From Nocardia nova SH22a (lineage in GTDB: Bacteria > Actinomycetota > Actinomycetes > Mycobacteriales > Mycobacteriaceae): DNA of 64,000 nt. Location of the stretch: assembly GCF_000523235.1 (NCBI RefSeq), contig NZ_CP006850.1, forward strand, positions 2,170,001 through 2,234,000, written 5' to 3'. This document shows positions 1-7,144 of the stretch, in pieces (the first letter of the stretch is position 1; every line of letters starts with the position of its first letter). A program made the position numbers and the translations under genes. Below the pieces are notes generated by a model. The model was not told the origin of the DNA, searched no databases, and worked only from the letters and a program-made list of their open reading frames with translations.

Positions 1-1
1 G

Positions 2-181
2 CACGCCGTGGTGAAGGGCGATATCCCGGACTACAGCATCGCGGTCGGCGCCCCCGCGCGTGTGGTGAAGAACCGCAAGAAGGCCTGGGACGACGCCGCC
101 GAGGAGCGGGCCCGCCACGCGGCCGCCCTCGCCGATATCGCGCGCAAGAAGGCCGGAGTCGGGGCGGGTTCCGACGACTGA
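2..181 (+). CDS. Acyltransferase C-terminus, hexapeptide-repeat type (partial)
   Basis: This is the last 59 codons of a gene that begins outside the window. The peptide contains DYSIAVGAPARVVKNRK, the last coil of left-handed beta-helix acetyltransferases of the maltose/serine O-acetyltransferase type, followed by an Ala/Arg/Lys-rich helical tail ending GAGSDD. These enzymes move an acetyl or acyl group from acyl-CoA to a sugar or amino-acid hydroxyl or amine. The acceptor cannot be told from the tail, and the catalytic His lies outside the window. Confidence 0.65.
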   Translation, partial: HAVVKGDIPDYSIAVGAPARVVKNRKKAWDDAAEERARHAAALADIARKKAGVGAGSDD

Positions 182-238
182 GCACCCGCGGGTCCCGATG
201 AGCCGTCGCTGTCGGCGCCCGCGGGTAGCGTTCCCGCC

Positions 239-778
239 ATGAATCGGTACGCGGCGTGGCTGCGCGGGATCATGCCCAGCAACCCCAATATGCGCAACGA
301 GAAGTTGCGGGCGGTCTTCGAAGGGCTCGGATTCGAGGGCGTGGGATCGGTGCTCGCCAGTGGCAACATCGTGTTCGGCAGTGCCGAAACGGATACCGCC
401 GCAATGGAGTCCCGCATCCAGGAGGCCTTGCGCTCGGAGCTGGGGATCGGCGGCGGCACCATCATCCGCAGCCGCGGCGAATTGCAGGCGCTGGTGGATT
501 CCGATCCCTTTCCCGGTCTCACCCACGGGCGCGGCACCTATCTCACCACGACCTTCATCAAGAGCCGCCCGGACACCCTCCCGCCGGAGGTCCCGGCGTC
601 GCTGGATGCCGCCGTCCGGATCGTCGGCTACGACCGGACCGCCGCGGCGCTGCTGGCGGTCATCGACAACTCGGTCGCCGGTACGCCCAACCACATGGCC
701 TGGATGGAGACGGTCTACGGCAAGGAGATCACCACCCGCACCTGGCTCACGGTCCAGAAGGTGCTCGCCAAGCTCTAG
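239..778 (+). CDS. DUF1697 family protein
   Basis: A 179-residue cytoplasmic protein of the DUF1697 family, matching the usual length of about 180. The family hallmarks are visible: an N-terminal MNRYAAWLRGIMPSN strand, then GLGFEGVGSVLASGNIVF, a central LGIGGGTIIRSRGELQALV and a C-terminal motif with TRTWLTVQKVLAKL. The fold is ferredoxin-like and the biochemical role is unknown. The ATG start follows the upstream acyltransferase by 57 bases. The 245 bases after it, up to 1023, contain nothing I can recognise. Confidence 0.9.
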   Translation: MNRYAAWLRGIMPSNPNMRNEKLRAVFEGLGFEGVGSVLASGNIVFGSAETDTAAMESRIQEALRSELGIGGGTIIRSRGELQALVDSDPFPGLTHGRGTYLTTTFIKSRPDTLPPEVPASLDAAVRIVGYDRTAAALLAVIDNSVAGTPNHMAWMETVYGKEITTRTWLTVQKVLAKL

Positions 779-1023
779 CCCCGCGAACTGTACGAATCAA
801 CCAACCGGAAGGTATTGACTGCGCACGGATCAGGAGGAGACTGGTCTATACACCGGAGCACCGGAAAAAGTCGAGTAGCCGATCGAGACGTCGATCGATG
901 AACGAGGCGGTTTCCAGGATCTGGCCAGGCCCCCGGCAAGCCAGTCGAGAGTTTCGAAGATCAGCGACGACTGAGATTCGGATATCGATGGAGACTACCG
1001 GGGACTGCTGTGTCCGGGGGTTC

Positions 1024-1707
1024 TCAGCCGAAGGTCATTGCCGCGCGGACCTGTTCCGGGTCCAGCGGGCGGCCGGGCAGTGGATGCGCCGCTTCGGCGC
1101 GCAGACCGTCGAGCAGGGTCGCCAGATGCCGCCGCCAGGCGTCGGGGGCGATATCGCGCACCCCGTCGGTGGCCCGGACCACCGACCAGACCAGGAGCCC
1201 GATATCGGTGTCGGTGATGTCGGGACGCAGCTGCCCGGATGTCCGGGCGCGCTCGACCACCTGCTGGAACAGTTCGTGCCCTTGATGTTTCGCGATCTCG
1301 ATCGGGCTGTCGGGGGGCAGTGAGTAGACGCAGATATCGGTGAAGCCGCGGTCGCGGGCCTGCAGTTGCGCGATGGCCGTGAGGTGGTCGACCAGCCCGG
1401 TCCACGGATCGGTGATGCGCAGCGCGGCCTCGGCACTGCGCCCGGATTCCAGGACGATGTCCAGCAGCGCCTCGCTGATCAGCGCCTCGCGGGTGGGGAA
1501 GTGGTTGTAGAGCGTGCCGATACTGACACCGGCATCGCGCGCGATCTGATTGAGCGACGCCTCCAGTCCCTCGGCGCCGAACCTGGTCCGGGCGGCGGCG
1601 GCGATCTTGTCGCGATTGTCGCGGGCGTCGCGACGCCGGGGCCGTGACGAACCTGCCGGGCCCGCGGCGGCCACTGTGCTGTCACCGTCAGCGACCTTCT
1701 CGACCAT
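1024..1707 (-). CDS. TetR family transcriptional regulator
   Basis: A 227-residue TetR repressor. After a charged leader of about 30 residues the DNA-binding domain reads RFGAEGLEASLNQIARDAGV followed by SIGTLYNHFPTREALI, with the helix-turn-helix at about residues 55-80. The ligand domain carries the features of the TetR C-terminal class with a DRGFTDICVY stretch. It is transcribed divergently from the SDR gene at 1804. The gap between them carries three copies of a 16-bp palindrome, so autorepression and control of the SDR gene are likely. The ligand is unknown. Confidence 0.93.
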   Translation of the reverse strand: MVEKVADGDSTVAAAGPAGSSRPRRRDARDNRDKIAAAARTRFGAEGLEASLNQIARDAGVSIGTLYNHFPTREALISEALLDIVLESGRSAEAALRITDPWTGLVDHLTAIAQLQARDRGFTDICVYSLPPDSPIEIAKHQGHELFQQVVERARTSGQLRPDITDTDIGLLVWSVVRATDGVRDIAPDAWRRHLATLLDGLRAEAAHPLPGRPLDPEQVRAAMTFG

Positions 1708-1720
1708 GGATTCACTCTAC

Positions 1721-1784
1721 AACTTGATAACCCTCTCAACTCGAGCTTAACTTGAGTGGGTTATCAAGTTGAGTGGGTTCTCAA
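1721..1784. promoter_or_regulatory. Three TTGA-N8-TCAA operator copies
   Basis: The gap between the divergent TetR and SDR genes holds three 16-bp sites with TTGA and TCAA ends: 1724-1739, 1752-1767 and 1769-1784. The first two form a large inverted repeat (19-base arms 1721-1739 and 1752-1770, one mismatch), and the second and third are near-identical direct repeats 17 bp apart. This spacing suits cooperative TetR dimer binding over both promoters. Binding by the adjacent TetR is inference. Confidence 0.8.
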
Positions 1785-1803
1785 ATTCTCTGGAGGTACG
1801 GAT

Positions 1804-2508
1804 ATGTCTCATCTCGCGGTGTTCGGCGCCGGTCCCGCGCTCGGTCTGTCGGCGGCGCTGCGGTTCGGTCGCGCCGGGTACTCGGTCACCCTGATCGGGC
1901 GCAATGCGGCGACGCTCGAACCGCTGCGCGATCGGCTCGCGGCCGAGGAGGTGGCGGTGGATGTGCTGCTGGCCGATCTCACGGACGAATCGGCCGTGGC
2001 TGCCGCGCTCACGGAACTGCAAGCGGCGCACGGTGTTCCGGATGTGGTGATCTACAGCCCCGGTGGGGTCGAGCGGCTTCCGGTCGACGCGGTGTCCCTG
2101 GATGCTGACACCCTGCGCAGCTGGCTGCCGCTCAATCTGACCACGCCGGTGCACATCGTCCACACGCTCGTGCCCGCCATGACGGCCCGCGGCTCGGGCG
2201 CCGTCCTGATCGCGCAGGGCAGCTCCGTCCGGCAGCCGCAAGCGGCACTGGCCAGCGTCAGCGTCCCGCAGTCGGGTCTGCTGAACTACCTGCATTCGAT
2301 CGACCAGCAGGTCCGGCCGAGCGGTGTCCGCGTGGGCTCACTCCTGATCGGCCGCCTCATCGAGAACAGTGCGGCCCAGAAGCTCTTCGACTCCGGACAT
2401 TTCGCCACGGTGGAGCCGAACGAGGTGGCGCGAGTACATCCGGACGTGCTGGCCGAGGAGCTCTACCTGATGGCGACCACGGACACCGAGGTCGAACGGG
2501 CGGCGTGA
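1804..2508 (+). CDS. SDR family NAD(P)-dependent oxidoreductase
   Basis: A 234-residue short-chain dehydrogenase. The nucleotide-binding loop is an unusual FGAGPALGLSAAL in place of TGxxxGIG, as in atypical SDRs. The ATG at 1804 is chosen because a GGAGGT ribosome site lies 7 bases upstream; a longer in-frame ATG at 1756 would run through the operator array. A Ser at SSVRQPQ is visible, but the usual YxxxK active pair is not obvious in this stretch (a VPQSGLLNYLHS segment takes its place), so catalysis may be altered. It is probably controlled by the divergent TetR. Confidence 0.9.
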   Translation: MSHLAVFGAGPALGLSAALRFGRAGYSVTLIGRNAATLEPLRDRLAAEEVAVDVLLADLTDESAVAAALTELQAAHGVPDVVIYSPGGVERLPVDAVSLDADTLRSWLPLNLTTPVHIVHTLVPAMTARGSGAVLIAQGSSVRQPQAALASVSVPQSGLLNYLHSIDQQVRPSGVRVGSLLIGRLIENSAAQKLFDSGHFATVEPNEVARVHPDVLAEELYLMATTDTEVERAA

Positions 2509-2524
2509 ATCCGGCGGGCGCGCA

Positions 2525-2890
2525 TCATCGGTCGAGGAATTCGAGGCGGTTGCCGACCGGATCGTCGGTGTGGAAGCGCCGCCGCCCCGGAATCTCGGCC
2601 GGATCCGCCCACCGCACGGGGTGACCGGCCGCGGCCACCGCGGCGGCCACCTCGTCGATCGGCACCACGAACGCCGGATGCGCCTTACGCGCGGCCCGGA
2701 AGTCCGCCTCGATCCCCACATGCAGTTCCGCATCCGGTCCACCACACCCGGGCACCCGGAACCAGCACCCGCCGCGCGCCGCGAGCAGCGGAGGTTTGGG
2801 CAACTCCTCCCACCCCAGCACGCCGGTGTAGAACGCGCGCAGCCGATCCTCGGAACCGCCCGGCGCGGCGATCTGAACGTGATGCAGCAT
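2525..2890 (-). CDS. VOC (glyoxalase/bleomycin resistance) family protein
   Basis: A 121-residue single-module vicinal oxygen chelate protein. It starts MLHHVQIAAPGGSEDRLRAF, with the first metal-ligand-type His in the first strand, then FYTGVLGWEELPKP, and ends FHTDDPVGNRLEFLD, the typical second-half strand with Asp/Asn-Arg and a Glu ligand. The start at 2890 is supported by a GAGGAGG ribosome site; the open frame continues upstream to 3331 without family similarity. Members can be isomerases, dioxygenases or antibiotic-binding proteins; the substrate is not predictable. It converges on the SDR gene with 16 bases between. Confidence 0.88.
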   Translation of the reverse strand: MLHHVQIAAPGGSEDRLRAFYTGVLGWEELPKPPLLAARGGCWFRVPGCGGPDAELHVGIEADFRAARKAHPAFVVPIDEVAAAVAAAGHPVRWADPAEIPGRRRFHTDDPVGNRLEFLDR

Positions 2891-2985
2891 GCGGCCTCCT
2901 CGGACGAACATCGACCCCGACGATCCTATCGCCGGGATCGGTTGCCCCCGCAGCCGCTTCGCCGCCCTCGAAGCCGATGCGCCGA

Positions 2986-3333
2986 TCAGAGATTTCGCCG
3001 CAGCAGCGCTTCGGCGAGTGGGATCTCCTGTGCGGTGGCGAACCGGTGCCGAGCGCGGAGCTCGGCCCTGGTACTCGGCCGGTACTTCGGCTCGCGCCCG
3101 CACCCGCACGACTGGAAACCCTCGTAGCGCAGACCGGCGGCGAGCACCGCCGCGACAACCGACCACGCCTTGGTGTCCCGCCGGGGTGGTGCCGCGAAAT
3201 CGTGCCCCGCGCACACCATCTCGGCGCGGCAGCGCGGACATTCGGGTGTCGCGGTGGTCGGCGGGCGTTTGAGCGACACCCGGCATTCGACACACACGTA
3301 ATGCACTTTGTAGAAGTATCCGTACTCGCACAT
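2986..3333 (-). CDS. Zinc-ribbon protein of unknown function
   Basis: A roughly 115-residue protein starting MCEYGYFYKVHYVCVEC. Two CxxC knuckles (CVEC at about residues 14-17 and CPRC about 20 residues later) form a rubredoxin-like zinc ribbon, followed by a helical part and a CGCGREPKYRPSTRAEL segment. Such small proteins are widespread in actinomycetes, but I know no function. A start ten codons upstream at 3363 is equally open; I prefer 3333 because the MCEYGYF block looks like the conserved N-terminus. It stands alone between the VOC gene and ndh. Confidence 0.72.
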   Translation of the reverse strand: MCEYGYFYKVHYVCVECRVSLKRPPTTATPECPRCRAEMVCAGHDFAAPPRRDTKAWSVVAAVLAAGLRYEGFQSCGCGREPKYRPSTRAELRARHRFATAQEIPLAEALLRRNL

Positions 3334-3415
3334 ACGACCCCCCGAAGCGATGACCCGCGTCATCCTATCGCGAGTCTGCTCCGGGCGGTCGTCGAGATCG
3401 GTCTCCGCCCTCGGG

Positions 3416-4708
3416 TCAGGCGGCTTGTCGGTGTTCGGGAACCGGTGTCGCCGCGGCCTTTTCGCTCTCCTCGAAGCCGGGGCGGCCGGTGCCGATGAAG
3501 GCGACCAGCCACGATGCCACCGCGACGAAGCGGTTGCGGAAGCCGACCAGGTAGACCAGGTGGACGGCCAGCCAGGTGGCCCAGGCGATGGTGCCGGTGA
3601 ACTTGATGCGGTCGTTGAGCTTGGTGACCGCGCTGAACCGGCTGATCACCGCCATCGAACCCTTGTCCCAGTACACGAACGGGGTGCCGGGCTGCTTCTT
3701 GCGGCGGATGATGTCGGCGACGTGGCGGCCCTCCTGCATGGCAGTGGGCGACTGGCCCGGATAGCCGTTGAGCGAGGTCATATCGCCGATCGCGTAGATG
3801 TCGGCGTGTCCGCCCACCGTGCAGTCGGGATTGATGAGAAGCCGTCCGGCGCGGTCGGTCTCGCATCCGGTCGCCTCGGCGAGCAGGGTGGCGAAGCCAC
3901 CGGCCGCCACACCCGCCGACCACACCACGGTCTCGGCGCCGATACCGCGCTCGACACCGTCCTTGGTCTTGACCGTCACCTTGCCGGCCTCGATATCGGT
4001 GACGAAGGTGTCGAGCAGGACCTCGACTCCGTTGCGGGTCAGCGATTTCCGCGCGTACTCCGACAGGCTGCCGCCGAAGGGCGGCAGCACCGCACCGGCG
4101 CCCTCCACCAGCGAGACCGAGATCTCCTGGTGGTAATGCCGTTTCGCGAGTTCCTTGAGCTGCCCGGCGACCTCGACACCGGTCGGCCCGGCGCCCACGA
4201 CGACGAAGCTCAGCAACCGCTCCCGGGTCTCCGGATCGGCCTGCGCGGCCTCGGCGAAGACGCGCTCGATCTGCGCGCGCAGCAGTTTGGCGTCGTCGAT
4301 GGTCTTGAGCGAGTAGGTCTTCTCCGCGAAATCGTCGCGGCCGAAATAGGATTGGGTCGCACCGGTGGCCGCGATCAGCGATCCGTAGCGGATCCGGCGG
4401 GTGCCGTGCTCGGTCTCGTAGGTCAGTACCGCGTCAGCGGCATCGATGTCGACGACCTTCCCCAGCCGGACATCCGCGCCCTTGTGCCGGCGCAGGATCT
4501 GCGCGATCGGCGGAGCGATATCTGTGGACGGGAGCACACCCGTCGCTACCTGGTACAGCAGCGGTTGGAACAGGTGCTCCGGCGTCGCCGAAATCAGTAC
4601 GTAGTCCACTCCCGATTTGCTGAGCTGCTTCGCGGCGGCGAGCCCGCCGAACCCCGAACCCACGATGACCACATCGGTGGTTTCGATTCCCGCATCCACG
4701 TGTTGCAT
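3416..4708 (-). CDS. ndh: Type II NADH dehydrogenase (NDH-2)
   Basis: A 430-residue flavoprotein that passes electrons from NADH to menaquinone at the inner membrane face without pumping protons. It has an N-terminal FAD loop (VGSGFGGLAAAKQLSK, about residues 15-30), a second NADH loop (VVVGAGPTGVEVAGQL, about 170), the FAD-closing motif DIYAIGDM (about 305) and a C-terminal amphipathic segment (IAWATWLAVHLVYLVGF) that anchors NDH-2 in the membrane. A GAAGGAGG ribosome site fixes the start. It is divergent from a LysR regulator and could be under its control. Confidence 0.92.
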   Translation of the reverse strand: MQHVDAGIETTDVVIVGSGFGGLAAAKQLSKSGVDYVLISATPEHLFQPLLYQVATGVLPSTDIAPPIAQILRRHKGADVRLGKVVDIDAADAVLTYETEHGTRRIRYGSLIAATGATQSYFGRDDFAEKTYSLKTIDDAKLLRAQIERVFAEAAQADPETRERLLSFVVVGAGPTGVEVAGQLKELAKRHYHQEISVSLVEGAGAVLPPFGGSLSEYARKSLTRNGVEVLLDTFVTDIEAGKVTVKTKDGVERGIGAETVVWSAGVAAGGFATLLAEATGCETDRAGRLLINPDCTVGGHADIYAIGDMTSLNGYPGQSPTAMQEGRHVADIIRRKKQPGTPFVYWDKGSMAVISRFSAVTKLNDRIKFTGTIAWATWLAVHLVYLVGFRNRFVAVASWLVAFIGTGRPGFEESEKAAATPVPEHRQAA

Positions 4709-4746
4709 GACAGCCTCCTTCTGTCATTAGTAACCGCGATTCATTG

Positions 4747-4761
4747 CCTGGATGTTCCAGG
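4747..4761. promoter_or_regulatory. Palindrome between ndh and lysR
   Basis: A perfect 6+3+6 inverted repeat, CCTGGA-TGT-TCCAGG, sits in the 112-bp gap between the divergent ndh and LysR genes, followed by an AT-rich ATAATATT stretch. Position and symmetry suit a LysR operator, although the classic T-N11-A core is not clear. Function is inferred. Confidence 0.5.
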
Positions 4762-4820
4762 GGTCAGGGCGCATAATATTGATGACTCTTATCTGGATCG
4801 ATCATGAATGGGAGATCTCG

Positions 4821-5678
4821 ATGGAACTGCGTCAGCTCACCTACTTCGTCGCGGTGTGCGAGGAGTTGAGCTTCAGCCGAGCGGCTACTCGCTGCTTCAT
4901 ATCGCAATCAGCTATCAGTCACCAGATCGCGCGGCTCGAACATGATCTTGGTGTGCAGCTGTTCGAACGCTCCACGCGATCCGTTGTTCCGACTGAGGCA
5001 ACTATTCGGCTACTTCCTCTTGCGAAACAAATGCTGAGCCTCGAAGGGGCCATTCGCGCTGCTGTACGGGACTCCGGGCCGCGAATTCGCTTGGCGGCGA
5101 ATATGTCCTTCGCAACAAGATCGCTATCGGCGATAGCCGGAGCACGCGAAGCGCATCCGGGCGCCGAAATCGAGTTCGTCATCAAGCCTTTCCGGCAGCG
5201 CATCGCCGCGGTCGCCGATGGCGATTGTGATCTTGCTCTCATCCGCGGCAGCGTCGAACAGCCCGGTCTGACGGTCGAACAACTGTGGGTGGAGGACCTG
5301 GTGATCGCCACCTCCACCGCCCATCGGCTGGCGGGCCGGGTGGATGTGAAACTGACGGAGTTGGGGAAATATCCGCTGCTGCTACCGCCGGAGACCGATC
5401 AGGTGCTGCTGCACAATGTCGTCCGGCACGCCTTCGCCGACCTGCCGACCCGGCCCAGCTACGGTCCGCCCATCCCGCCGGATCACACCGCGACGATGGA
5501 ACTGCTCAACCGGCCCGACGCCTGGACCATCCTCTACGCCGACAGCGCGACCGAGGGCATCGCGACGCTGAAACTGGCGGGCCGCCCGCTGCGCATCCCG
5601 GTCTCGGCGGTCCTGCGTAGCGATGTGCGCCGCTCGCCGATTCTGGTGACCCTGCTCGCGGCGCTGCACAGCGCATGA
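4821..5678 (+). CDS. LysR family transcriptional regulator
   Basis: A 285-residue LysR regulator. MELRQLTYFVAVCEELSFS opens the winged helix-turn-helix (residues 1-60, with AISHQIARLE as recognition helix), and the effector domain follows from about residue 90. The ATG at 4821 begins the conserved MELRQL motif and has a GGGAGA ribosome site; an open frame continues to 4752. The first 400 bases have visibly lower GC and rarer codons than the second half. It is probably autoregulated and may act on the divergent ndh gene. Confidence 0.92.
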   Translation: MELRQLTYFVAVCEELSFSRAATRCFISQSAISHQIARLEHDLGVQLFERSTRSVVPTEATIRLLPLAKQMLSLEGAIRAAVRDSGPRIRLAANMSFATRSLSAIAGAREAHPGAEIEFVIKPFRQRIAAVADGDCDLALIRGSVEQPGLTVEQLWVEDLVIATSTAHRLAGRVDVKLTELGKYPLLLPPETDQVLLHNVVRHAFADLPTRPSYGPPIPPDHTATMELLNRPDAWTILYADSATEGIATLKLAGRPLRIPVSAVLRSDVRRSPILVTLLAALHSA

Positions 5679-5693
5679 GGGCCACCACGCGAA

Positions 5694-5732
5694 AGACCGG
5701 TTGCCGCCCATGAATTCGGCGGCAACCGGTCT
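5694..5732. terminator. Bidirectional terminator between lysR and cvnD
   Basis: A perfect 15-bp stem (5694-5708 with 5718-5732) with a 9-base loop lies between two convergent stop codons. There is no long T tract, as is usual in high-GC actinomycetes. Confidence 0.8.
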
Positions 5733-5746
5733 CTCGTATGGTTTCT

Positions 5747-6394
5747 CTAGGCCCGAGCCTCGATCCGGTGGAACAGGAACTCGACCAGGGTGATCAGTGA
5801 GCGCAGACAGGTGCCGCGGTCGCGGGCATCGAGCGCGGTGATCGGAGTGCCCGGCTCGAGGTCCAGCGCGTCGTGGATCTCGCTGAGCGGGAAGCGCTGG
5901 GCGCCGTCGAACTCGTTGATCGCGACCGAATACGGAACGCCGCGCTCCTCGAGGATCGACAGCACCTCGTCGGCCTTGTCCATCCGGCGGGTGTCCACCA
6001 GGACCAGAGCGCCCAGCGCCCCGAAGGCCAGCTCCTCCCACAGCGGCAGGAAGCGCCGCTGCCCGGGGGTGCCGAACAGATACAGCGCCAGCTGCGGATT
6101 GAGCGTGATACGCCCGAAATCCATTGCTACCGTGGTGGTTTCCTTACCCGGGAGACCGGCCATATCGTCGACGCCGACGCTGGCCTCGGTGATGGTCTCC
6201 TCGGTGCGCAACGGCCGGATCTCCGACACGCTGCTGACGAACGTGGTTTTACCGACACCGAAATTACCTGCAACCAACAGCTTTACCGACCGCGTGACCG
6301 TTTCGGGGACATAGTCGACCGTACGGTCGTTCGCGACGGCGGAACGTTCGGACAGGGCAGTCGGGCGCTCAGACGGCGAGAGCGCGGAGCCCAT
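5747..6394 (-). CDS. cvnD: Conservon GTPase CvnD (ATP/GTP-binding protein)
   Basis: A 215-residue small Ras-like GTPase. The P-loop GNFGVGKTTF is at about residues 43-52, the DxxG-like switch is LFGTPGQRRF at about 107, and INEFDGAQ at about 160 stands where NKxD is expected. It is the last of the four conservon genes and overlaps CvnC by 26 bases. In Streptomyces, conservons build a membrane-associated complex in which a histidine-kinase-like protein, a roadblock protein, a DUF742 protein and this GTPase interact; they influence development and secondary metabolism. Confidence 0.92.
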   Translation of the reverse strand: MGSALSPSERPTALSERSAVANDRTVDYVPETVTRSVKLLVAGNFGVGKTTFVSSVSEIRPLRTEETITEASVGVDDMAGLPGKETTTVAMDFGRITLNPQLALYLFGTPGQRRFLPLWEELAFGALGALVLVDTRRMDKADEVLSILEERGVPYSVAINEFDGAQRFPLSEIHDALDLEPGTPITALDARDRGTCLRSLITLVEFLFHRIEARA

Positions 6395-6719
6395 TCAGTA
6401 CCTCCTCGAGCAGGGCGACCTCCGGAACTTGATCCACCGGGGTCGGATTGACCAGATGGCCGCTGTCGAGAAGGTCGGATACCACGATCTTCACTACCGA
6501 GGGCGGCAGGTCGAGATAGGCGGCCACCTCGGCGAGCGACAGTGCGGCATGCCGGCTGCAGATACCCAATACCCGGCGCGCGTCCGGAGTGGCGCCGGGC
6601 ATCGGGTCCTGCGCTGCCACAACGAGTGTCACCAGATTCACCGAGCGGGATGCCCGGGTACGCCCGCCCGTGCGCACATACGCACGGACCAGGTCCGGAT
6701 CGCGCCGGTGTTTGCTCAT
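6369..6719 (-). CDS. cvnC: Conservon DUF742 protein CvnC
   Basis: A 116-residue DUF742 protein, typical in length. It starts with a basic segment (HRRDPDLVRAYVRTGGRTR), and a winged-helix-like part runs over residues 50-100 with AALSLAEVAAYLDLPPSVVK and DLLDSGHLV. It overlaps CvnB by four bases (ATGA) and CvnD by 26, so the three are translationally coupled. Members are conservon scaffold proteins; DNA binding has been suggested from the fold but is not shown here. Confidence 0.92.
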   Translation of the reverse strand: MSKHRRDPDLVRAYVRTGGRTRASRSVNLVTLVVAAQDPMPGATPDARRVLGICSRHAALSLAEVAAYLDLPPSVVKIVVSDLLDSGHLVNPTPVDQVPEVALLEEVLNGLRALAV

Positions 6720-7144
6720 GCCCGGTCGCCACCCGGCTTGTGGCGGGGCAGGCTACCCAGTTCCCGGCCTACTCGGACAGCGAGTTCGTTCATCCGGTGG
6801 GCAACCATGCTGACGTCGACATCGGCCATCGTCGAGACCCCGATCAGCGCACCCTCACCGGCTGCGGTGATGAAGATCATGCCCTCGTCGTACTCGGTCA
6901 TGTTCTGGCGCACCGAACTCGCGGTGCCGCAGAATTCCGTGAGGGCCTTGCCCAGGGATCTGAGGCCGGAGGCCGCGGCGGCGAACCGCTCGGAGTCGTC
7001 GAGGGAGATGGCGCCGACGTGGGCGATGCGCAGGCCATCCTCGGACAGCAGTACAGCGAATCGGACGCCCGGGACCGTGAGGTCCTCGAGCATCCACGAC
7101 AGCTTGTTGTCGCCGTCGGTCACGGTGGTGCCGGGTGTGGCCAT
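6716..7144 (-). CDS. cvnB: Conservon roadblock/LC7 protein CvnB
   Basis: A 142-residue roadblock/LC7 protein. The core LSWMLEDLTVPGVRFAVLL is followed by DGLRIAHVG and a LIGVSTMADVDVSMVAHRMN helix. In characterised systems, roadblock proteins bind Ras-like GTPases and modulate nucleotide exchange or hydrolysis; here the partner would be CvnD. The start codon shares one base with the stop codon of CvnA, so the genes are coupled. Confidence 0.93.
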   Translation of the reverse strand: MATPGTTVTDGDNKLSWMLEDLTVPGVRFAVLLSEDGLRIAHVGAISLDDSERFAAAASGLRSLGKALTEFCGTASSVRQNMTEYDEGMIFITAAGEGALIGVSTMADVDVSMVAHRMNELAVRVGRELGSLPRHKPGGDRA

